Below, one piece after another: positions 48,301 through 60,300 of a stretch of 64,000 bases of DNA. A program made the translations under genes and the position numbers. A model generated the notes under the pieces. That model ran no database searches. It was not told the origin of the DNA and worked only from the letters and a program-made list of their open reading frames with translations. Source of the DNA: Amoebophrya sp. A120. Taxonomy: Eukaryota; Sar; Dinophyceae; Syndiniales; Amoebophryaceae. The stretch is taken from positions 5,000,619 through 5,064,618 of the forward strand of contig CAJINV010000004.1 in assembly GCA_905178155.1 (NCBI GenBank), in the 5' to 3' direction. Numbering within the stretch: the stretch's first letter is position 1; the number at the start of each line of letters is the position of its first letter.

Positions 48301-51300
48301 TGTCGGTACAGCGTCTCGGCCGCGACGGCGTCGTTCCGCAACTGCCGGCGCAGGCCTTGGAGCCGCTTGCGTAGGTTTTGCTTTTGTCGCTGGGTCTCCG
48401 TGAGAGCAGAAGCCTCGTCGCCGACGAGAGTAACAAGGTCCTGCTGTTCTACTTGTCGCCCCATCATGTCAGCATCGTTTGATGTTCTTCCACTTCGTCC
48501 ACTACTGAACTCTACTTCAGAAGACTGGTCAACAAGATCTGGAACAACATTTGCGATGACGTGTTTCGGTATAATTCCGCTGACGAGCGGCGCATATAAC
48601 CGCTGGTTGTAGTCCTGCACGAGTGTCAAAGCCGCGTTGGCCTCTTGCTTCGTCCGTGTGTTTTGGTGCTTCATGGAATCCAGCACGGCGTCCGCCTTCT
48701 TCGTCAGCACAGCCGACAAGGCCGTCAGACGGCGCAAGCGGTCTTCTTTCGCGGTCTCTGCGGCGTACTGGTGCGCTCCGTGCAAAAGGCTCCAGATCCG
48801 ACCTCCCGACGACCGAGGTTCTTCCGCTGATAAGAATCCGGCAGGGGCAGTACCAGTAGAGTCACTTGTCGCTGTCGGCTCTCCTCCGCCGGAAGGCTTT
48901 CGAAGCAACTGCGACGAGGACGTCGCACTGCCGCCGCGCCGTGAAGATGATGCGGCCGTAGAAGTTGTAGAGCTGCTACTGAATTCTATCTTCGCAGATT
49001 GTTGAATGCTGTCCACCGCGCTCGCTTCCGCCTCTGGTTCGAAGAAGGCGAAGTTCAAAACACCCACGTGCTCGCGGAAACTTTCCGGCGTGAGGAGTAC
49101 AGAGGCTGTTGCCTCTACTTCTTCGGGGTCCACGCCACCGTCGAATTCTTTGATACTCTTGCGCAGCTCCGCTTCTCCCATCAGCTCCAGGGTAATGTGG
49201 GTTTTCTTCGACGTGTTGGTCTTCGTGGGATAAACATGTTCTTGCTCGTCGCCGCCCTGAGAGGCAGCTGCTTCCCCGTCCTGGTCACGTAGTTCATCTG
49301 CTTCTCCGGGAGCCTCGGCTGTTTGCTGCGCGGAGACGTCCGTGACGTGGGATACCCAAAAGTACAATACCGCCTCGGGTTTGGCGTCGACTGGCACCTG
49401 CAAGTTCTCATCCTTTTCCTTGTCCCGCTTGAACCAGAGGACACGTCCCATCACCGGCACCTCAGAAGCGTGTGCAGCAGAATCGTACTTCGACAGAAGG
49501 TGTTTTTCGCGCAGCCACCGCCCGAAAGTGGAGTTTCTGTGGTAGGGCTTCGGAACCTGGATCACCATCGGATTGCTCGTTCCCGCAGTTGAGCCATCCG
49601 TTCCCGTTGCACTACGTTTCTGGTTCATCGGATCGACCGCATCTTTCAGCAGCTGAAAATTCTCTGTGTACTCGAAGTGGTTTTTCTTGGAGTCGCCACC
49701 AAACGCGATCTCGAGCACCGGCCGGACACTGGGGTGTTTGTCCTCCACTTTGTACAAGTTTTCCGGGATGCTCTGGGATTCAGAGGATAAAAGCTCACTG
49801 ATCAACGCGCTCTGCGTCGACGGCTTGTTCGCAAGATGAACTGCGGGAGCGGATCCTTGTGCTGCACCACCGCGACCTGGTGCTCCTCGCCCCCCGGCTG
49901 AATTATTTTGCTCTTCTTTTTCTTTCACCATCTTCAGACCGTCGAAAATGCCTTTGCGCTGCTCCGGCGAAGCGACTTCCCAGTGCAGCCCGGTGAAATG
50001 CAGGTCTGCGAGTAGGGAAGCCTCTTCCTGGCTTTCATAATCCTCGTTATTTTCATCAACAAATACTGTGGTCATGCGCTCCAGCTTCGCGATGGGGGAC
50101 TGTCCGACTTGCTTCCGCGCAACAGCAGAGGCAGATACGGAGGTTTTCTTGCCTTTAGTTTTCATCTTCTTCCCTGACGAACGGCCATGACGCTGGGTTT
50201 TTTGAAAATCTGCCACCATGACTTCACCCGCTCGTGCTGCAGGCGGCAAAGCGCTCAAAACCGGACGCCCTTCGTCCACAGCGAATAGCCCGCCTGGTGT
50301 TGTGCTTGTTTCGAAGCGAGGGCCTGTAGAGGTCCCGGCTGCACCAAACTCGTTTTGCTGGTCTGTCTCATCGAAAAGTGCAAGATCGACATGATCTTCG
50401 TCTCCATCAAACATAGTCATACTATCCACCTCGTCTTCCTCGTCGGTGAAGTCCGAAAATTCCGAGCTTGCATCGGAGAAATCGGTTTCCCGGACCACCT
50501 CGCGCTCGTCTTCGGCCAGGGCCGACTTCCACCTTAGCAGGCTGAGGAGCTCGGCGCTGCAATCATGCAGCCGAATCTTGATGGTTTGCCTCCTCGTGCG
50601 GGCCAGGCGGCTCTGGAAGCTCTGTGCCCCCGACGATACGACTGACATACCCGCTTGCTCTCTTTCCGTTAACGGGCGGGGATCCAGCGCTGCTCGGTGA
50701 TTTAGAACTGCCGTGCGAATTTCCCGCAAGATCTCCGTCGCCTTTTTCGTTTGCTCCGCCTGCTGCTGCCGCAGCGTGTTTTGGAAAAACTCGCGTCTCG
50801 CTTTGTCAAATTCGACCAGAACACGCGCGTTGCGCTGTTCTGCTTTTGCTTCGTCAGTTCCAAAGCCCGTGCCGTCCTCCGCGGATAATCGCTCTTCCAG
50901 CACAGCCCGGCGGGCATTCCACAACAAACGCAGAGCCCGTCTGTGCTTTTCGTGCAGTGTCTGGAGCTGCTGCAGCTGCGTGTGGAGGGCTTGGCTGTAC
51001 ATTTTTTGCGGGTAAGGCTGGTCCGCACTAGCTGCTCCGCCAACTCCGAAGCCTCCACCACTCAAGAACAACTCCTCTATTGCAGGAGATGGCACGACGT
51101 TAAGTCCGCCTGGTGCAGCAGCTCCACCATCTATTTCATCGCCGGCAGAAGATAAATCATTCCACGGCACCAGCTCCCCGTCCATTTCCAAAGCGTCCAG
51201 GACTTTCATGACGTGACTCCGGGTCCCGGCCGTCATGGCGAGAGGGTCTCGGTCGTGGTCTTCCGGGCTAGGCATCCCGAACGCCGCGATCAGCTTTGCA

Positions 51301-54300
51301 GCCACGGCGACGGTCACGCGATTGAACCGCACCCGGTAAAACTGGTAGTCGTGGTCAGATTCCCACAAACCCGAACTTTTCGATTGCACGAACCGCGAGC
51401 GCACGTAGGGATTGAATCGCAACAGCTCTTCCTTGTTGACAGGCGCCGGTCGTGCAGGAGCTCCTTCTGCCCTGGGCTCTGGTGGCGATGAAGCAGGAGC
51501 AGCAACTGCAACTTCTGGAGCAGGAGCCGTGGTTTTCTTGTAGATGCTCAAAGCGGCGTCAAATGGTTGGCGTAAAAACCTACGTGAGGCCCGCCGAAAC
51601 GCGGCCTCATCGCGTTTCTGCTTCGCTTCACGCAATTCCTTTGGGTCCATGTCCACATCCATAATATCCTTGTCGCCCAGGAGCTCATCTTGGAGAACTT
51701 GCACCCGACCAAAAGTCTCCGCCTTTTCACGCACTGCTCGCAGGTTCTCCTTTGTTTCTTCTGTCCACAGCTTTTCCAACTTCTCGAACCCCTCACCGCT
51801 GGGCAAAGGTGCATCTGTTGATGAAAGGTCTCCTTCATTTCCACGGCCCTTTCCCCTACCGGCGGGCGAGAGCAACAGCATGGCGTAGAAATCGCTTACC
51901 ACATGGGAAAGCGGCTTCTCCGGAAGTTTTTTCTTCATTGCGCTGTACTCCTCGCACGCCTGGACAATGCGAGGCTGCAGCTTCTCGAGCATGTCGCGAG
52001 CATCTGGATGATTGGTCATCGTGTCCAAAAATCCCTGTGACTTCAATTTGCAAGACTCGTCGACCACACGACTCGGTCTTTGGCCGGTCCGCAAAAACAG
52101 CTCAGATTGCGATGAAAAAAAGTGGTCTTCAATCGCTTTTAGCTCTTGGTCTGTCAGGACGGCACGCGAAGACGAGGTGGAAGTACTAGGCATTGTAGCG
52201 CTTCCGTCATCCGTCATCTCTTGACCCAGACTGTCGCCAATCAAGCTCGCGAGCCCGTAGAAGTGGCGCGACTTCGCAGCGCGGTGGTCCGTCTGCATGC
52301 GGGACAACCTTCGGGCCTCCAGCGTGCTGCCCGGGGGACGCAACTTTTCGCGCTTTGGAGAAGGGCCGCTGTTGACCAGGTCCTGCAGCGTCTCCATCAG
52401 TGTCAGCTTCGCGAATTTCTCATCTCCTGATCCTGTCATCTCCACAAAAATTTTCCTCGCATCCTGTTCCTCCTCGACCCACGTTTCATCTTCTTTCGAC
52501 CCGCGCTGCCCCTTGGGCTTCCGCTCCGCCACTTCCAACTGGTGGAACTTCGTGCGCCAGTCCGCGGGGCCGTAGCTGCCAAAACCCGCCCACCGCTCGT
52601 CGTCTTCCAGCACCTCGATGCTCGTTTGCAGATCGGAGCTCGGGCCGCGCTTGGTGCTGCCCGTGTAACCGGCCTTGTAGGACTGCAGTTTTGCGCCTTC
52701 GGGCCGCTGCTGCTCGTCGTCTACGGCGTGAAACAACTCATAACTTAACGCTTCGTGCGCTCTGTTAAACTCTTCCTCCATTTTTTCCCAGCTCCAAGCG
52801 CGCCGAATCAGGTGCGCGGCGGTTTCCAAAGGGAAGCTGCCATCGACCCAACGGGAAGAGGATTTTGCGTCTTCATTTCCAACGTGCAGTTCGGTGTTCG
52901 CACGGGCCAAGATTCGGGCGGAGAGCTCCTGGAAAATGAAGTTCTGCAGGTCCGCGTCGGAGATGAGCGAGAATTCGAGACTCACACTCCCCGGCTGCCA
53001 CAAATTGTTGATGGTTACCGACGAGGTTGATGTAGAAGTAGATGGACCCCTTGCACCAGCTGTGCCTGCAGCTGCCTTTTGCGAACCTGCTTGTTCATAA
53101 TCATGCGTACTGACCGGGTTGGAAGCTGCAATAGAATCAATGCCGCTGGCGAGTGACGCTTTAGATTCGGATCGCTGCTTGAAACTGCCTCTTGTTGTGT
53201 CACCCTGTTCGAACATTTTCGGAACCATGGCTTGAAACAGTGCCTCATCGTCACCCTCTTTCGTCGCGCGGTCTCGATAGGCTTTGTCTTTCACAAACAG
53301 CCTCAGACTTGGAAGATGCTGCTGCACTGTGGTTTTGATGTGTTCGCGTCTGGCCGTTGCAAACCGCGCATCGTCAACGATTTCATGTCCCGTAGCCGCG
53401 CGGTAGTTGGCACGGTTGCGCCATTTGGTGGGAAGCACATACTCAACTGGAGTGATGGCCATGCCCAGCAGTGCCAGCGCGCGCTCTCCCGCGAGGAGAC
53501 CGGAATTGATATCGGACTGCAGGCCTTCTTGTCCTTCCTGCTGGCTCGCGCTCGCATATTTCTCACCGCCGCCCACAGAACCAGCAGCAGCAGCGGGTCC
53601 TCCACCCGTGTGCGCGGAAAGATGAAGTCCTCCAGGGGCATTCGCAACCCACTCTAGATCGAAGTGGAACTCTCGCAGCATGTCTGCAGTCGCCTTCGCC
53701 AGGCCCTTCCTGAATTGCACCCGCCAGCGCACTTCCGGACGGGATAGGTCCGGGAGGTGGGAAAGATCCGGCTTCTCTTGGTCTTTGATCCTCTCCCTAA
53801 CGCCATCTATCGCTTTGTCCACATCATCGTATTGCTCGTCGAAAATCATTTCCAAGGCATCAACGCGCTCCGTGTAGAAAATGCCGCTGGCAAAAGCAGT
53901 TGCAGCAGTCCCACCGACGCTCGTCCTTCCAGGGGCGCTACTACTTCTCCTTGGTTCGGAGGTCCTCGACGACTGGTCCCCAGCAAATGCGGTCTGCCTC
54001 GGCTCCCGGAACGCTTGCACCGAGACGGCCTGGCATCCCAGATCGATGTCATCCGTCAGCTGTGCATCGTACAAGGCCTTCAAGCCGGCGTTCAGCTTCC
54101 CCATGTGGTACACCGCTCCCTTCTTTTTCGCGCTCTTCCGCAGATGTTTCCACACCCATTCGTGTTTGCGCTGACTCAGCTTCTTTTTCCGCTCCAGTAA
54201 TTTCTCCATCGCCTCGCGCCACGTCATGTCCCCGCCCAAATCGTCGTACCCCCGCCCAGCATCCGCTGCTTCGCCGCGGAGAAAAGCCGTCAACTCCCCG

Positions 54301-57300
54301 AACCCGCCAAACGCAGCGGTGTTTGGTTCGGGAGAGACTTGCCCAATTTCCGGACTAGTAGTTACGACACTTATCGCAGTACCTGGCTGCAAAACGGGCG
54401 TGCTGGTTCCCCGCACGATCGGCAATTCGATATGCAGGCCTGGAAGCGGCAAATTCAGATGATCCGTCGCCTTTTTAGCCGAGAAACTGAACAAGTTGCT
54501 GGCGGTGGCTTCGTCCGACACAAACTTCGTGCCGAAGCGGTCAATCCAATTCTGGCTCTTCTCCAGCTCCCGATACCACTGCGTCACGACCAACTCGCTC
54601 TGGTCCCACGTCATGCCAGCATCGGTGAAAGTTGTGAAGCCCCGCGTGCGAAGGTCGTACAGCTCTTCGACGACTCGGAGGATTTCTTCGTCTTTCCACA
54701 GAGTTCTTGTCGTTGTCGCACTTCCGCTTGGAGCTGCTCCTGTAGTTGATGGAGGAATTGATGAGTCGTGGTGGGTGAACCGAAGAAAGCTCGGGGACGC
54801 GGCGCCGCCGGGCGAACGGTAGCCACTCGGCGTCTCCAGCTGCACTCGCCCGAGCCAATCGCGCAGGTGATTCCGGCCGGTGGGCGCGAGCTCGCGCAAC
54901 CCCCCGTACTTGTCCCATTCCTTGTGGTACTTTTCGGATTTTGGCACGCGCAAAACCTCCACCTGGTCCACGACCTTGCTCAGCGGGAGCCGACGTCTGA
55001 CGGCCGGCGCGCCGGAAGAACCATCCCTGGGCGGGTCTTTCTGTCTCCTGCCGAGGAACTCGCTCACGAGCGGCGCGAAGTCGGTTTCCGTGGCGCGCGT
55101 CTGCAACACGTACGCCTTGCGGCTGGTGATATCCACGAGCCGCTGCGTTTCGACCAATTGATCGATGTTGCTATTAATGTTGTCCTATCCCGTGCAAAAT
55201 TAGCATCGCACTCGCAGTAATGGCAATCGCAGTCATGCATTACAAATCTCCATCCCAAGGCAAAACAGCATGACAAAATCCATTTGTCATCATGCTGAGC
55301 TAATTTGTATTGCAACTACTACTAGTACGATACTTTTGCAGTTCATATGTCCAAGTACGCCCGCGCCACCTGCTGGCGCCGCTTCAGCGCTTCCTGCCCG
55401 GGGGACGGCGCCTGCTGCTGCTCCGCGGTGTCAATAAGCGCAGAAGTACTAGACCCCCGTTCTTTCGGTGGTGCGGAAATGGCGATCAGGAAATCGCGGG
55501 TCTGCACCTCCTTTTGAATCGCGAAGCTGGCGCGCTCCAAACTCAGTTTCACGTCCATTTTGCGGTCAAAGTGCTTCAGGGTGCCGCTATCGGTTTGGAT
55601 TCGCCACCAAGCCTGGCCCATGTAGGCAGGACCCGCGAAGACGGAGTCGAGGGAAACCGCGGCTTCGAAGTAGATCATAGGACCATCGTAAGCACCGTTA
55701 ATCTGTTTTTCCAAAGTAGTATCCATGTGACGGGTGACAGTGAACGCCTTGTCGTTGCGCAAAGCGTCCATCGACGCCATGCCCATCTGCGTCAAATAGA
55801 ACGGGTTCTTAATCGCGCGCAGGCCCAAGTACTTGCTCTCCACGTGCGCGCGCAGCTGTACTTCCACAGGGAGCTGCTGGTTGCTCTCGTCTCCTGTCGT
55901 GGAAGATACGCCGCCGCCACCGGGGAGCTTAGCCTTTTCGCCTGCGTCTTTTTCGATACGTTTTCGCATGTTTTCCCAAAAATCTTTCTCTGCGTAAATG
56001 TCACTTTCGAGCAGGGGTAACAATTCAGGCACCGGATTCAAATCGTCCCAGTCTGCGGAACCAGGAAACCGGTGCACCAACTTCAGCAGCGCGCCGCCCC
56101 GCAACTTGGCGAACTTTGCACCGGTATCCTCTTCCGCCGGGGGTATCTCCGTGCCCGCGAAGTCCCAAGTCACGTCAGAAAGCCAGGCTTCGTACTTCTT
56201 CAGTGTTTCCTTCTGCGTTTCCCGCTCCACATGTTGTTTTTGACTGTTTAGGATTTTGATTTTCTCTTGCGCTGCTCCTATTGCCTTTTTGTTTTCCTGC
56301 AGTTCGTCAACGGATGGCATCGTGGTTCGGGAAATAATTTTTTTCACCTGCATCAACCGGTCGAGGTCACCTTGCTGTTCCCGGATTTCTGTGTCCAGTT
56401 CCTTATTTCTCCTCCCTTTGTCCGCCACGCTTTTCTCGATCTCGCTGCGACTGCGGTCCAGAAACAACGCCCACCGCTCCGCGATCGCCAACAGCGTGTT
56501 TTCCTCCCGGATGCGGTCTAAAGGGTCCTGCTGGTGCAGGTCGGTGGCGTACTTGCCCATAAAGTACGCGCCACCAACATATCCACAGTAAATTTCCCGC
56601 ACACGCACAAATGCGGTCTCTGCATGACAAAACTTGGCTTCGATCCTAGTTTAGCATGACAAGTTTTGCGCTCCAAATTGGTAGAATTTGTGATGCATCT
56701 TGTACATGTACGGGAAATTTGTATTGCATACAACAGCCGCGCCAACGCCGACGAGGGCTGCGGGCACCGCGAGTACCGCGCCCGTGAAAAACGTGACCCC
56801 CATGAAAAGGAAGGAGCTCGCAGCATACCCCAGCGCGCCGCCGGCCGCGCCACCAGCCACCCCTTTGCCGACTTTCTGTGCGTGGAACGCATTCCACTTG
56901 GCGGAGAACGCCTCGGGGTCAAACGCGTCGGCGAGCTTGCTCCGGAAGCTCTGGAACTCGAACAAAAAGCGGGAATACAGCAGGTCCTGCGTTTTGATCA
57001 CAACAAGCTCCCCTTCTTCGAACTGTTGCAGCCGCTTGGCCTCCTCTTTCTCGGAATCTAGTTTGTACTTTCGCAACCGGCTCAGGTCGTTGTCTTTTTC
57101 CGAGCCGAATCCTGCAGATAGTGAATATTGCACCGCGTGGTCGCGTCTCCCCGCGTCAAGCACGCTGGCGGCCAATTCTCGGTGATGAACCGCAGCAGAA
57201 CTAGCCGGCGTTGGGCTATTAGGCGTACTAGGACCTTCATCTCGTCCCGGTTGGACATCTCTTGCGGCACCGCCGGTACTAGGTTCTAACAGCTTCAGAA

Positions 57301-60300
57301 TGTCGCTTTTCTTTTCCTTGTTGAGCATCTTCACTGGATCAAGCAGTGGCTTCTGTGCGTCCAACGAAGCTGCCGCTCCGGAGGAAGCCACATCGAGAGA
57401 AGAATCCACCAGCTCCTTGCCCTTCTCGCCATCGAGAATGTCAATCCAGCTTGCAAACACGTCGACTTCATCCTCATGACCGGCCGGATTTGTGCTTTGC
57501 TCATCTCTACCGAGTGCCGTCGTGTACTCTTCTATCCCACCCGCACTCCCGAATCCTTCAGACACCATAGCGGTGATCCTCCCCGTGCCTTTTTTGCCCT
57601 GCCGCGCCGTCCGCCCCAGTGCCTGCGCCTCCTCGCGACTCTCTGCCAAAAAGGTGAGCTCCACATGCAACCCCCCGTACTGCTCGATCGCTGCGGTGTC
57701 GTAGTCCGTGCCGCGCCCCGCCAGATATCAAATGCAAAAACGTCTGGGTCTGGAAGTCATGCTGTTTTTGCATGACACAAAATGTCTGCCATGGAAGCCC
57801 TAGCATCACAGATTTCGCTTCAGCAAAAGGTGCCCACATCCGATGTGGGCACCTTTTGCTGCCTATGCATGAGAGATTTATCTTTTTTGTGAAATGCGCA
57901 TCACAAGTTCGCATCCTTCCTGACCCAGGCATATTTGCAATGCATACCAGGTTGGTGGACACAATCACCATGCCCGGTTCGAACGGTGCCATTTTGACCT
58001 CGCCCACGTCGGCATTGGACTGGCGAAGGTATTCGATAACTTTCGTCTGCTCCCATTCCCGCTTCAAGGAAGTGGAAATCTGTGTGGCGTGCTGGATGCT
58101 GCGGCAGATGCAGAGCACCCCGCGGTCCCTTCTAAGTTCCCTTACGACATTCTCCACCACGGTCGCCACCCACCGCGATCGCTGCGACAAGACTCGACGT
58201 GCAGTTCCGTTATCGTGATGAGCCACACCGGAGTCGTCCGCTTCTGACATTATTTCGCTTGGGTCATAATTTTCGCCGTCGGGCAAGAACTGCCCTTCCT
58301 GCTCCGAAAACGCCCCTCCTCTCCACGACCCCGGCTTGCTTCCCGGCGCACCGCCGCGAGCCGCCACGCTTCCCAAAACCGCCGGCACCAATGTCTCGGG
58401 CCCGATCAGATCCGGTGCGTATTCCAAAAAGCGCTTGTCCCGCGATAGGGGCATCAGCCGGGACGAGAGTTGGTACGTGGACTTCAGGCTGTTGCGCACC
58501 GCGCGCGAACCGAGGGTTCCCGTGACACCGTAGACGAACTTGTATCTGCGGAAGAAAGCGAAATTGGACAAGAAATTCGTCGGCAGGGACTCCGGCGTGA
58601 CGGGCAGTTGGTGCGCCACCTCGAGCGTCTGGTGAATCCCGTCGGACCAGTGGAGGGACTCTTGCGTGATTCCTGTGGCACCGGACACCGGCTTAACGGC
58701 GTTGTCCTCCACTACGTAGTCGATGTTCTCCTTGAACGTGAAGTACGCGAGCATGGCGGACTTGACCAGGCGCGGAATCGTGTCGCGGATGTGCTGCTCC
58801 CAGTGCTTCGGGATCTGGATCAAGCCAGCAGAGTGGTCGTGCTGCTGGTGATGTTCTTGGTCAGCAGCTGCTTTCTTGGCGCTAGTACTTCCTCCTTTCG
58901 AGGAACCCTGCTCACCAGCGCCTGAGCCAACGGAGGTTTGCGCAGCTCCACTGTCGAAAGTAAACAGAGACGAAGCAGCCTTTGCACTGTCCTTGATGTT
59001 CAGAAAATCCGGCAAGCGTTCCGAGGGAGGAGCCAATTTCACCGGCCGCCCACCGGGAATCGGTGCATAGCCAGCGTGCAAGAGCAGATCTTCCGCATGG
59101 CGGAACGTCGTGACTGGCGGGTTCCTGTTTCCTGCTGTGGGGGGTTCTTGGACTCCTGCCGAAGCCGCGGGAGTTGTGCCGCTTACATCTTGTTCTTCGG
59201 GAATTGCCTCCATGGGACGCGGGGGAACTGGTCCTTCTTGCTGTGTTTCGCCACTGCCCTGGTCGACCTCCATAGGAGCTGGACTAGCGCTCGCTGGTCC
59301 TCCTGTGCTAGGGCCTTCTTCATGTGCTGGAGGAGGCGGCGACGCAGTAATATCAGCTGGTTGCGCGGTTGTAGAACTTTCCGTACGTTTCTTCGCACTT
59401 CTAGACTTCGTGAACAACGACCCCTCCGCCCTGATATCCTCGCTGCGCCAGTCGATGGCCCGCAGCAGGAACCGTTCGAGGTAGTCTTCCAGTGCTTGGT
59501 TTTTCTTTTCCATCTCCGCGTCGGTCTCGTCTTCTGGTGTCCCCTCCCCTCCGAGCTCGATCCCGACCTCGCTACCGCCCTTCTTGCGCACCTCGCGGAG
59601 CAGCTGGGACAGAGTCATGATGACGGTTCCTCTGGTGCGGCCCCGAGCAGCTGCTCCCGGTGAAAACATCGCGCTCGTTGCACTGATCCCTGCGCCCGTT
59701 GTAGAGGAGAGACGAAACTCGACGGAATCCTCGACTATCGCGGACGACCCGACAGAGTTGTTTGAGGGTCTTCTTGCTGTCAAGTTTCTTGTACCAGTAC
59801 CGCGGATTTTCCGCAATAAGTCACCGTACAGCAGCACCAGCCGCTTCTTCTTCCCCTCCGGAACGGGAATCAGCCGGTGCTGGAGCCGGTCAATCTCCAT
59901 TTTCAGCACGTGGTAAATCGGCTCCAGAAATTCCGCCCCCGGAAACGGCACGGCGACTTTCGCAGTCCTGGATAAGTCGTTTACCAGCATCATGTCAACT
60001 TCGTCGGCTAAAGCGACGTTGTCAAAACCAAATTCCAGCCGACCCATCGCGATCGCGGTGTTCATTTCCACCTCCTCTTTCAGAATCTTCGTCGCGAACG
60101 CTTTGTGGATGTTCCGGAAGTCGGTGTCTGGTTGGAAACTACGTTGTTCTTCACGCAGATCGTCGCTTTCCAGCACTGACTCGCTCGTTGTTCCGAAGAG
60201 GGCGGGGAACAGATTTTCTCCCGGCAAGAGAAAATGGTCCTCGAAGGCGGCAGAACCGGTCGATATATCGTTCGTGCCTGCGTGGCTTATCCGTTGCCAG

